Assembly (NCBI GenBank): GCA_000493965.1 | Contig: AWNV01000089.1 | Span: 1-9,664 of the forward strand | Reading direction: 5' to 3' | Length of the DNA stretch: 9,664 nucleotides | Source: Candidatus Aminicenans sakinawicola JGI OTU-1 | GTDB taxonomy: Bacteria > Acidobacteriota > Aminicenantia > Aminicenantales > Aminicenantaceae | Shown here: positions 1-6,340 of the stretch, piece after piece | Position numbering within the stretch: the stretch's first letter is position 1 | How the letters are laid out: every line of letters begins with the position of its first letter | The notes under the pieces: model-generated | Database searches by the model: none | What the model was told of the DNA's origin: nothing | The model's input: the letters and a program-made list of their open reading frames with translations, nothing else | Made by a program: the position numbers and the translations under genes

Positions 1-215
1 AAAGATACCCCATAATAAGGGCTGATATTTTGCCTTAAAAGCTCCTTTTTGGGCCCTAAAAAAGCACTTTAAGACGAAAAATACAAAAATAACATTTGAT
101 CTGCTTAAACGTACATTTTTGCCATCAAAACCATTGTTTTTGTTTTAAGGTCGATTTTGAGGCCGTTTTTCAGTTTAACTCCTGAAAATTCAATCAGTTC
201 GTGCGGTCCGACCCC
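1..215 (+). repeat. MITE-like repeat, copy 1 (right-hand part; left end outside window)
   Basis: Bases 1-134 match 4776-4909 with two differences (positions 96 and 125), and bases 1-139 match 9526-9664 with six. The other two copies extend 33 bp further left, to a 'ggggtcgg' end that lies outside the window here. This is the only copy with a right end: ggtccgacccc at 205-215 is the exact reverse complement of the left end ggggtcggacc at 4743-4753. A full element would therefore be about 248 bp. It has no plausible ORF but has two inverted-repeat structures: an imperfect long palindrome at 34-73 centred on gggccc, and a 7-bp stem (167-173 with 182-188). Short length, terminal inverted repeats, no transposase and several copies suggest a non-autonomous transposable element. 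The orientation assigned here is arbitrary. Confidence 0.85.
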
Positions 216-320
216 AAAATACAAAATAACCAGACCCCAAAATATCTAAAATATAAATAAGACCCAAAAATAACAAAAATAATAAAAAAGGGGTAAGTAA
301 ATTATTGCTGGATTTTATAT
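216..320. other. AT-rich intergenic tail downstream of the ABC operon
   Basis: This is very AT-rich DNA between the end of repeat copy 1 and the ATPase stop codon. It carries further copies of the element's terminal motif: gaccccaaaata at 210 and 233, and a degenerate gacccaaaaata at 261. The minus-strand transcript of the ABC operon runs into it. There are several T-runs on that strand, but no GC-rich stem precedes them, so I do not call a terminator. No coding potential is seen. Confidence 0.5.
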
Positions 321-986
321 TTAAGTCTCTGCTTCCCGTCCGTCGAATAGATGGATGATGCGCTGGGAATGGCTGGCTAAGCGGTCGTCGTGGGTAACCA
401 TAATGATAGTATGTCCTTTCTTCCAAAGCCTGCCGAGAAGTTCCATTATCTCTTCGCCACTCTTAGAATCCAGGTTGCCGGTGGGTTCGTCAGCTAGGAT
501 AATGGGAGGATCGTTGGCTAATGCCCGGGCCAGAGCGATGCGCTGCTGCTGACCTCCGGAAAGTTCTGAGGGCCGGTGCTCTTTCCACTTTAAAAGTCCT
601 ACTTCGTTTAATACTTCGGTAACACGTTCTTTTCGATTTCTGCTGTTTTTTCCGTTAAAGAGCATGGGGAGTTCTATATTCTCCCAGGCGGTGGCATAGG
701 GGAGGAGGTTGAAATTCTGGAAGACAAAGCCCATCATTTTGTTACGGATAGAGGCAAGCTGATCAAAGGTAAATCCTGCTACGTTTTTATCTTCCAGGTA
801 ATATTCCCCCTCGGTCGGGGTATCAAGACAGCCGATAATGTTCATAAGAGTCGACTTGCCTGAGCCTGAAGGACCCATGATGGTTACAAATTCTCCGGCA
901 GCAATTTGCAAAGATACTCCGCTCAGCGCTTCAAGCGCCTGAGTACCCATTTGATAAACCTTTTTGATTTTATTGAATTTGATCAT
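321..986 (-). CDS. ABC exporter ATPase subunit, MacB/LolD type
   Basis: This 221-residue cytoplasmic ATPase powers the two FtsX-like permeases encoded just upstream. Visible motifs in order: Walker A GPSGSGKST (38-46), Q-loop Q90 in FVFQNFNLLP, signature LSGGQQQR (142-149), Walker B IILADEP with catalytic E167, D-loop GNLDS and H-loop H199 in MVTHD. The length and the 'DEPTGNLDS' wording are typical of the LolD/MacB/FtsE group, which work by mechanotransmission rather than moving substrate through the membrane. The start at 986 (MIKFNK) is chosen because gaggtg lies 5 nt upstream. The open frame continues 63 codons further upstream, but that part lies inside the preceding permease gene and has no family similarity. 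It is the last gene of a four-gene minus-strand operon, starting 10 nt after permease 2 stops. Substrate is unknown: macrolide-like drug, peptide or lipoprotein/lipid are all possible for this family. Confidence 0.95.
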   Translation of the reverse strand: MIKFNKIKKVYQMGTQALEALSGVSLQIAAGEFVTIMGPSGSGKSTLMNIIGCLDTPTEGEYYLEDKNVAGFTFDQLASIRNKMMGFVFQNFNLLPYATAWENIELPMLFNGKNSRNRKERVTEVLNEVGLLKWKEHRPSELSGGQQQRIALARALANDPPIILADEPTGNLDSKSGEEIMELLGRLWKKGHTIIMVTHDDRLASHSQRIIHLFDGREAET

Positions 987-991
987 AGTAT

Positions 992-998
992 CACCTCT
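992..998 (-). promoter_or_regulatory. Ribosome binding site of the ATPase gene
   Basis: The minus-strand sequence agaggtg ends 5 nt before the ATG at 986. It overlaps the stop codon of permease 2 (997-999). This decides the ATPase start against the longer open frame and suggests translational coupling between the two genes. Confidence 0.7.
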
Positions 999-2247
999 AT
1001 TCATACCGAAGAGAATCAATGGGATTGAGCCGGGAAGCACGCACAGCCGGGAAAATGCCTGACATAAATACCAACGTCCCCACAATGACCAGAAAAATGA
1101 TGAATATCTCAAATGAAAAAACCGGACGCAGGAGATATCCTTCGATTCCAAATCCCTCATAATTGATCGGGGCAAGCCGAACTAGATGTATGATGTTGAA
1201 AGCCGTTACAAGGCCCCAGAAAGTCCCTTTCAAAAAAATAAACAGTGTTTCCAGGATGAACTGTTGGATAATCACCCGGCGCTTAGCGCCGAGAGCCATC
1301 TTAATGCCGATCTCCTGTCTTCTTTCTCTGATGACAGCATACATCAAATTAGTGACGCCCACAGCTCCGATAAGCAGTGTCAAAGCACCCATTATGCCGA
1401 GGAACACCTCAATGCCCTTGAATATGGTTCCGGCTTCTTTAGCGTCATCGATCGTATTCCAGATACTGAGAGCGTAACGGTCGGTGTTGTCAAAACGGTA
1501 TTTTTTACCGAGTAGAGTATGCACCCGTTCCTCGATAAGCGGAGAAAAGCCAATCTCCCGGGGATGGATGTGGATGCGGTCGATATGCAGCTGGCTGTCG
1601 ATCTGGGTGAAGGCCGAGTAGGGAGTATAGATCTGATCTGCGTCCGGCCCCTGATACATGGAATCCTGGAGTTTTTTTTTCAGTACGCCAATAACAGTAA
1701 ATGGGATGCGGTTTATGATGATCTTTTGTCCCACAGGATTCTCAATGCCAAAGAGGTCGGTTCCTACTTTCCAACCGATAAAAGCCACTTTGCGGCCATT
1801 TTTCACATCCGCAGCATTTAGAAAACGGCCTCCCATTTGAGGAATCTGGGTCCGCATCTGGGCAAACTCTGCTGTTGTTCCATGAATCGTACGGTTGATC
1901 TCTTTGCGGTTTGCCGATACAGGCCAACTATTATAAGATTCGGGAGCGATCAAGGATATTTCGGGAATTCTCTCCTTTAGATACTGGATATCGCCTGGGT
2001 AGAGACGAATCCGCCTTCCTTTGGGAAGCCCTTGATAAAGCTTCGAGGTCTGGCCTCCGGAGATCATGATCAGATCTTGTCCCAAACCGCTGAAACTTAT
2101 GCGGAACTGGGCAGACATTCCCTGACCAAATGCAAGAAGCAGAAGAATCGAGAGAGAGCCCCAGAAAAGAGCAAACGTGATCAGAGCAGCTTTCTTGCGT
2201 CGTTTCCGGAATTCATTCGAAAAGAAGCGCAGCAGTGTAAGATTCAT
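997..2247 (-). CDS. MacB-like ABC permease (permease 2, FtsX/MacB_PCD family)
   Basis: This 416-residue inner-membrane subunit has the MacB permease layout. TM1 is at about 19-41, then a large periplasmic (MacB_PCD-type) domain of about 240 residues, then the FtsX domain with TM2 (281-305), TM3 (328-354) and TM4 (379-400). The cytoplasmic loop RERRQEIGIKMALGAKRR (307-324) is the ATPase coupling region, and the C-terminus has the family signature P-A-x-R-A-x-x-x-x-P-I-x-x-L-R-Y-E. It resembles permease 1 along its whole length (for example GRFLNAADVK against GRFINPLDMK, and IPFTVIGV against VPFTVIGV). The two are therefore paralogues that probably form a heterodimer. The start follows the permease 1 stop by 1 nt, with the Shine-Dalgarno aagga inside the end of permease 1. 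A run of nine A's on the coding strand (residues 190-192) is a potential slippage site. Confidence 0.93.
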   Translation of the reverse strand: MNLTLLRFFSNEFRKRRKKAALITFALFWGSLSILLLLAFGQGMSAQFRISFSGLGQDLIMISGGQTSKLYQGLPKGRRIRLYPGDIQYLKERIPEISLIAPESYNSWPVSANRKEINRTIHGTTAEFAQMRTQIPQMGGRFLNAADVKNGRKVAFIGWKVGTDLFGIENPVGQKIIINRIPFTVIGVLKKKLQDSMYQGPDADQIYTPYSAFTQIDSQLHIDRIHIHPREIGFSPLIEERVHTLLGKKYRFDNTDRYALSIWNTIDDAKEAGTIFKGIEVFLGIMGALTLLIGAVGVTNLMYAVIRERRQEIGIKMALGAKRRVIIQQFILETLFIFLKGTFWGLVTAFNIIHLVRLAPINYEGFGIEGYLLRPVFSFEIFIIFLVIVGTLVFMSGIFPAVRASRLNPIDSLRYE

Positions 2248-2248
2248 T

Positions 2249-3481
2249 TTATTTCCTTAGTGCAGTGATCGGATTTGTAGAGGCAGCATTTCTGGCAGGA
2301 ATGAAGCCGGCAACAGTCCCGATAAGCAGAAGAATGGATATAGATGAGACAGTGACCAAGGGACTGATTTGGGGAGTTCCTACAAACTGGGTGACAGACT
2401 CCGGCATTGATTGGACTAAACTGACTACGGCTCCGGAAAAAGCAAAGCCGACAAGCCCGCCAATTAACATAATAACGAGTGACTCGCTGAAAAACTGAAA
2501 CAGAATTGTGCGACGGCGGGCACCCACAGCCAGTTTGATTCCGATCTCACGGCCTCTTTCTTCTACCACGACCATCATGATAGATGCGACTCCCACTCCT
2601 CCCACAAGCAGGGTGAAGGAGCCGATAACTCCCAGGAATACATTGAAGGCGGTGAAAAAAGTCCGGAAACTTTTTTCCATCTCAAGTGTATCCCAAACAG
2701 AGATCGCATCCGGATCCTGAGGATCGAACCCGATCAGCTTGGACAGGTGATTTTTGATTCCCTGTGTCACCTCAGCACTCCGATTAAAATCCAAAGGGCG
2801 GAAGATGATGTTAGAAACGTATTTGGCCCCATAGAGGGTGCTGTAAGTGGTCCATGGGATAAAGGCACATCTTTCGTCTCGGTTACCATTGTAATTCGAG
2901 GTTTGAAGTTTTTCAGCCATGACTCCGATCACGGTGAACGGTACTCCTTCGATAAAGATACTTTTACCAAGGGGATCACTGGTGGTGAAAAGATCTGTAG
3001 CTAAGACGTTTCCGATAAGGCATACCCGCCTTTTCTCTTTCATGTCTAATGGATTTATAAAACGTCCCTTTGCCGGGATAATGTTGCGCATCCGCTCGAA
3101 AGAGGGGTTGACTCCTCGCACAGTGTTAAGATACTCCAGTCTTTTATACCGGATCCTACAGCTTCTAACAAATTCCGGGCTTATAATTTCAATATCTGAA
3201 ACTTTATCTGGGATGTCTTCTATCTGCTCAGGAGTTATACGGACGGGTTTGCCTTTCTGAAATCCTTTGTATGGAAGAGTGGTCTGCGAGGGAAACATAA
3301 GCACGATTCCGTAGCCCATGCCGTGAAAGCGCTTTGTCTGGGCTTTTCCCACTGATTCACCAAAGGCGATTAAAAGGATGACTGAAAAAGTTCCCCAAAT
3401 AACCCCAGAAAGAGTGAGGATGGTCCGTAGTGGTTGGCGCATCAAGTCGCGGACGAGATTTCGAAAGAAGATAGTGATCAT
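2249..3481 (-). CDS. MacB-like ABC permease (permease 1, FtsX/MacB_PCD family)
   Basis: This 410-residue inner-membrane permease has TM1 at about 20-42, a periplasmic MacB_PCD-type domain, and then three membrane segments (281-305, 329-357, 375-396). The conserved coupling loop EERGREIGIKLAVGARRR spans 307-324, and the C-terminus FIPARNAASTNPITALRK is typical of the family. In E. coli MacB the ATPase and permease are fused and the protein homodimerises. Here the ATPase is separate and there are two different permeases, an arrangement common in many phyla. The start codon overlaps the adaptor stop codon (ATGA overlap at 3478-3481), which supports translational coupling and a one-to-one role in the complex. 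Substrate cannot be read from the sequence. Confidence 0.93.
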   Translation of the reverse strand: MITIFFRNLVRDLMRQPLRTILTLSGVIWGTFSVILLIAFGESVGKAQTKRFHGMGYGIVLMFPSQTTLPYKGFQKGKPVRITPEQIEDIPDKVSDIEIISPEFVRSCRIRYKRLEYLNTVRGVNPSFERMRNIIPAKGRFINPLDMKEKRRVCLIGNVLATDLFTTSDPLGKSIFIEGVPFTVIGVMAEKLQTSNYNGNRDERCAFIPWTTYSTLYGAKYVSNIIFRPLDFNRSAEVTQGIKNHLSKLIGFDPQDPDAISVWDTLEMEKSFRTFFTAFNVFLGVIGSFTLLVGGVGVASIMMVVVEERGREIGIKLAVGARRRTILFQFFSESLVIMLIGGLVGFAFSGAVVSLVQSMPESVTQFVGTPQISPLVTVSSISILLLIGTVAGFIPARNAASTNPITALRK

Positions 3482-4557
3482 GTGATTTTACGGGGAGGTC
3501 TTTCCACAACCTTTTCACCTTCTTTCAAGCCGCTGGTGATTTCGATGTTCAATCCGTCAGAAAGACCGGTCTGAACCTCTTTTTTTTCTATCTCTTCGCC
3601 CTTTTTCACTTCTACAAATTTCTTGCCGTTTTCAAATAGCACCAGGCGTTCAGGAAGTATCAGGATGTCTTCTCTGGCCTGGACAGTAATTGTGGCTGTT
3701 GCTGAGTAGCCTGCCCGTAGCAGCTGACCGCCGTCATCGGAGATAAGGATTTCAATGTCAAAGAGGGTGGCGTTGCCATCTTTCTTTGCCTTGGGATATA
3801 TCCTCTCCACCTGGCCCAGGATACGGCTCTCAGGCAAAGCGCCTATTTGAATGTCAGCATCCATTCCGACCAGGATTTTTCCGACATCGATTTCATCCAC
3901 TGTGCCCTTAAAAAGCAGCATTCCCATGTCAGCTAAAGAACAGAGTTCAGTTCCAGGTTGGAAATTGGTCAGAGGGACAACGGGATCTCCTTGGAAAACA
4001 TGCTGGGAAAGGATCATACCATTTATAGGGGATTTCACAATGGAATCAATGCTGCGGTTGCTTAGCTGAATGCGGCCTTTTTCCATAAGCATGAATTTAT
4101 CCTGAGCGATTTTAAATCTTAAGTTGCCTTCATTGTAAGCAGATTCACTGACTTCCATATCAGAACTGGATATGAATGATTCCTTAAAAAGCTTGAGATT
4201 TCTCTCCCGGTCTGCCCGGAGTTTATCTAAAGTAAGTTGAGCCATTTCCATGTTCCGTCTCGTCTCGACGTATTCCACTGGCGTCGGATTGGGGGAGATC
4301 TTAAATAGCGAGTTTTCTTTCTGGACTGAGTCTCCGACTTTGAACAGGACTTCTGAGACTATGCCGGGAATGGTCGATTTGACTTTAATCTCCTGTTCCG
4401 GCTCGATGGTTCCCACAGCCAGGGCCTTTTCACTGATGGTTCCCTTTGTGACTTCCACGAAATTTAAAGTTTCTTCATTTTTTTTGCGGGAAAAGAGAAA
4501 AACGAAGAAAATTGCTACAAATACGACAGCTAAAATTCTCCAAATCCATTTTTTCAT
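3478..4557 (-). CDS. Periplasmic adaptor (MacA/HlyD-type membrane fusion protein) of the ABC exporter
   Basis: This 359-residue adaptor should link the MacB-like permeases to an outer-membrane channel. It has an N-terminal membrane anchor (about 7-23, after the basic start MKKWIWR) and the first half of a biotinyl/lipoyl-like domain (about 57-88, with GIVSEVLFKVGDSVQKEN). A short alpha-helical hairpin follows (about 95-160), then the second lipoyl half (IVKSPINGMIL, 173-183), a beta-barrel domain (about 205-295) and a membrane-proximal domain (ILPERLVL onward, ending in GLKEGEKVV). The hairpin is short, as in many MacA-like proteins. The start at 4557 is backed by gaggtg four nt upstream (4562-4567). 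It is the first gene of the minus-strand operon. No outer-membrane channel gene accompanies it. I found no convincing promoter upstream, where a transposase relic begins only about 70 nt away. Confidence 0.93.
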   Translation of the reverse strand: MKKWIWRILAVVFVAIFFVFLFSRKKNEETLNFVEVTKGTISEKALAVGTIEPEQEIKVKSTIPGIVSEVLFKVGDSVQKENSLFKISPNPTPVEYVETRRNMEMAQLTLDKLRADRERNLKLFKESFISSSDMEVSESAYNEGNLRFKIAQDKFMLMEKGRIQLSNRSIDSIVKSPINGMILSQHVFQGDPVVPLTNFQPGTELCSLADMGMLLFKGTVDEIDVGKILVGMDADIQIGALPESRILGQVERIYPKAKKDGNATLFDIEILISDDGGQLLRAGYSATATITVQAREDILILPERLVLFENGKKFVEVKKGEEIEKKEVQTGLSDGLNIEITSGLKEGEKVVERPPRKIT

Positions 4558-4627
4558 AATTCACCTCAGATTTATACCATTACCTAATACGAATTTGTAA
4601 GGAAAAAAGTTCCTGCCAAAATAATTG

Positions 4628-4741
4628 ATGAAAATTCATTCGGCTCCCAAAAGACTGTATCACAGCAATGATGCCTGGTGCGATCTCTTTGCGTGTGGTA
4701 GCCTTGAAGTATTTCACAAGCGCCTCTTTGCCGCAGAAAAA
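4628..4741 (-). pseudogene. Relic of a Y2 (IS91-type) transposase gene
   Basis: Minus-strand translation of 4741-4628 gives about 38 residues without a stop, including CGKEALVKYF and then APGIIAVIQSFGSRMNFH. From memory this matches the region just before the HUH (HPHLH) motif of IS91-type Y2 transposases, which usually reads like 'G..aviQtFG.r.NfHPHLHFLVTEGG'. Similarity stops right after the first H, so the catalytic HUH motif and the tyrosines are absent. The upstream end abuts the left terminus of repeat copy 2 (4743). No start or stop codon of the original gene remains. This is a non-functional fragment. The family call is from motif recognition only and needs a database search. Confidence 0.7.
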
Positions 4742-4742
4742 T

Positions 4743-4909
4743 GGGGTCGGACCATGCTAACTTATAGATATCATGAAAGATACCCCATAATAAGGGCTGA
4801 TATTTTGCCTTAAAAGCTCCTTTTTGGGCCCTAAAAAAGCACTTTAAGACGAAAAATACAAAAATAACATCTGATCTGCTTAAACGTACATTTTTGCCAC
4901 CAAAACCAT
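4743..4909 (+). repeat. MITE-like repeat, copy 2 (left end intact, right end lost)
   Basis: It begins with the terminal motif ggggtcggacc (4743-4753) and continues colinearly with copy 1 (4776-4909 against 1-134, two differences). It also matches copy 3 from the left terminus on. After 4909 the match stops abruptly and the sequence becomes part of an IS110-type transposase frame, so roughly 80 bp of the right side including its inverted repeat are missing. It has the same orientation as copies 1 and 3. It lies in the divergent region between the two efflux operons. Confidence 0.88.
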
Positions 4910-4974
4910 GTGTAAACCATCTCTGTCAGTTTTAGATAGTATTGCTTATGATGGTCAATTCCAATATAATTCAT
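4910..4974 (-). pseudogene. Relic of an IS110-type (DEDD) transposase, N-terminal codons only
   Basis: The minus strand from the ATG at 4974 reads MNYIGIDHHKQYYLKL and then runs into repeat copy 2. The start 'M.YIGIDHHKQ' is the characteristic N-terminus of many IS110-family DEDD transposases, with D7 at the position of the first catalytic aspartate. Similarity appears to fade after about residue 12, and the frame is cut by the repeat at 4909. Only a few per cent of a roughly 300-400 residue protein is left, so it is not functional. The match is short and the call rests on motif recognition. Confidence 0.6.
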
Positions 4975-5276
4975 TCCCGAAAAGCCGATTTCCCCAGCCC
5001 AGAACATAGATGACTTTAAGGCCGGAGGCTGGATTCACCAGAGCTGAAGGATTTTCTCCAGGACAGGCATGAAGTCAAAAAATGGCCGCCCGATTCCTGG
5101 GCGTTCAATTGGAGTTTGGTTCGAGCGTGCTTTCCCGGCTGGATGCTCTCAACAAAGCGCAGCAGATGACCGGCAAACTGGAAAGTGCCATGCAAAGCCC
5201 GCTCGATCTTAAGGAATGGATCTACGAAACACCGGAAAGAACTGCCAGATTGGCAAAGGAGCAAACGGATGAATAA
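4970..5276 (+). pseudogene. Wrecked outer-membrane efflux channel gene (TolC/NodT-type OMF)
   Basis: Three short reading-frame segments line up with the ends of an outer-membrane efflux protein. Segment 1 (about 4976-5023) reads PEKPISPAQNIDDFKA. Segment 2, shifted in frame (about 5026-5109), reads RRLDSPELKDFLQD and then KKWPPDSWAFN, which fits the N-terminal 'aRsL..p.L..fl...w.P..wdl' pattern I associate with one TolC-family branch. Segment 3, in yet another frame (about 5112-5276), resembles the C-terminus of such proteins (LDALNKAQQMTGKLESAMQS...) and ends at TAA 5274-5276. The central few hundred residues, the signal peptide and the start codon are missing. The last codons overlap the adaptor start by 8 nt, as expected for the first gene of an OMF-adaptor-pump operon. 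Segment 3 alone has an ATG at 5082 and could give a 64-residue peptide, which I regard as non-functional. Confidence 0.6.
5257..5261 (+). promoter_or_regulatory. Ribosome binding site of the RND adaptor
   Basis: aggag lies 7 nt before the ATG at 5269. It selects this start over the in-frame ATG at 5185, which would add 28 residues lying inside the channel-gene relic and placed before the membrane anchor. Confidence 0.75.
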
Positions 5277-6339
5277 ACGACGGATGTTGGTTGGCTTGGC
5301 AATGGTCGCGGCTGTGCTGGCCGTCATCATTTCCGTAACAGTCATAAAATTCAAAACAGCAGAAAAGGATGTAGAGATGGACACTTCCGTGGCTGTCCAC
5401 GTCGGAAAGATCATTCGAACGACGCTCCACCGCTATGTCACGGCTTACGGGAGAGTGGAACCGGAGCCGGCCTCGGATGGAAAACTGCCTGCTGCAGCAT
5501 TCATCGGCTCGCCCGTAAGCGGTATCCTTGTCCAGATTAACTGCACCGAGGGTCTACCAGTTTCACATGGGGACATATTATTCCGCCTGGACAGCCGTGT
5601 AGCCGAAGTCGTCCTCCTCAAAGCTCAAAAAAAGCTGAAGTTTGCAGAACAAACGTATGAGCGTCAGAAAAAACTTTTCAAGGCTGATGGGACATCCCAG
5701 AAATCATTTCAAGAGGCGGAAAGCCAATTCAATACCGCCCAGAGCGAGCTGTCTGCCGCTCAAACCCAGCTCTCCCTTCTTCAGATCGCGGCTCCTCTGA
5801 CGGGAACGCTGGTCCAGCTAAACGCTGAACTCGGTCAGTCTGTTGAATCGAATACGACCTTGGCTGAGATTATTGACCTGGACCGCTTGGTTGTGGCCGT
5901 CAACGTTCCAAGCCGGGAAGCCCCCTTATTGAAATTGGGCCAACCTGTTGAACTCGGCTTGGAGGCTTCCGCCACAGGCACTCTGACATTCATCAGCAAA
6001 AACATTGACCCTAAGATGGATACCATATTGGTCCGAGCATCCATTCCAGCAACAATCGAATTTCATCCCGGTTATTTTCTCAATATCAGGATCATTTGTG
6101 ATGAACACAGGGACTGCCTGGCCGTGCCGGAAGAAAGCCTTATAAGCAGCAAAGGGGAAGGCAGCTGGATAATGATCGTTCAGGGTGACAAGGCCATCCG
6201 TATGCCTGTGAAGGATGGATTGCGCGAACGCGGCCTCGTCGAAGTAGAAGGAGAAGGCTTGACAGAAGGAATGATTATTGTCACTGAAGACGCCTACAGC
6301 CTTCCTCCTGTGACAAAGATCCATATCATCTATCAATAA
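5269..6339 (+). CDS. Periplasmic adaptor (membrane fusion protein) of RND efflux pump
   Basis: This 356-residue adaptor should bridge the RND pump encoded next to an outer-membrane channel. From the start MNKRRMLVG it has an N-terminal membrane anchor (about 7-27) rather than a clear lipobox. A lipoyl half (IGSPVSGILVQINCTEGLPVSHGD, in about 79-102) is followed by an alpha-helical hairpin (about 112-172, rich in A, Q, E and K). Then come the second lipoyl half (IAAPLTGTLVQL, 173-184), a beta-barrel domain (about 206-285) and a membrane-proximal domain (LAVPEESLISS onward, with GLTEGMIIV near the end). No metal-binding His/Met clusters typical of CusB-like proteins are evident. The gene begins within the last 8 nt of the channel-gene relic and ends 1 nt before the pump gene. 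The specific substrate is unknown. Confidence 0.92.
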   Translation: MNKRRMLVGLAMVAAVLAVIISVTVIKFKTAEKDVEMDTSVAVHVGKIIRTTLHRYVTAYGRVEPEPASDGKLPAAAFIGSPVSGILVQINCTEGLPVSHGDILFRLDSRVAEVVLLKAQKKLKFAEQTYERQKKLFKADGTSQKSFQEAESQFNTAQSELSAAQTQLSLLQIAAPLTGTLVQLNAELGQSVESNTTLAEIIDLDRLVVAVNVPSREAPLLKLGQPVELGLEASATGTLTFISKNIDPKMDTILVRASIPATIEFHPGYFLNIRIICDEHRDCLAVPEESLISSKGEGSWIMIVQGDKAIRMPVKDGLRERGLVEVEGEGLTEGMIIVTEDAYSLPPVTKIHIIYQ

Positions 6340-6340
6340 C

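Noticed and set aside
216..320. T-rich minus-strand stretch after the ABC operon as an intrinsic terminator.
   Set aside because: There are T-runs but no GC-rich stem immediately before them. The nearby hairpins in repeat copy 1 are AT-rich or lack a following T-tract in the right place.
987..1175. N-terminal extension of the ATPase frame to 1175.
   Set aside because: The extra 63 residues overlap the permease 2 gene and lack ABC similarity. The ATG at 986 has a strong, well-placed ribosome binding site.
4571..4579. Extended -10-like TGgTATAAA on the minus strand just upstream of the ABC adaptor.
   Set aside because: A start site about 7 nt downstream would lie within or after the Shine-Dalgarno gaggtg at 4562-4567 and leave almost no leader, so it is an unlikely promoter for this gene.
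4625..4813. A 62-codon plus-strand frame crossing into repeat copy 2.
   Set aside because: It is the antisense shadow of the Y2 transposase fragment and runs across the repeat boundary. It has no ribosome binding site.
4923..4952. Possible sigma-70-like promoter on the plus strand: CTGTCA (4923-4928), 18-base spacer, TATGAT (4947-4952), upstream of the RND operon.
   Set aside because: The match is only moderate and falls in AT-rich transposase debris. Such matches are expected by chance, so I do not call it without transcript data.
4908..5009. A 33-codon plus-strand frame starting at the broken end of repeat copy 2 (MCKPSLSVLDS...).
   Set aside because: It has no Shine-Dalgarno sequence. 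It is antisense to the IS110-type fragment and out of frame with the channel-gene remains, and it is more likely a chance frame across a junction.
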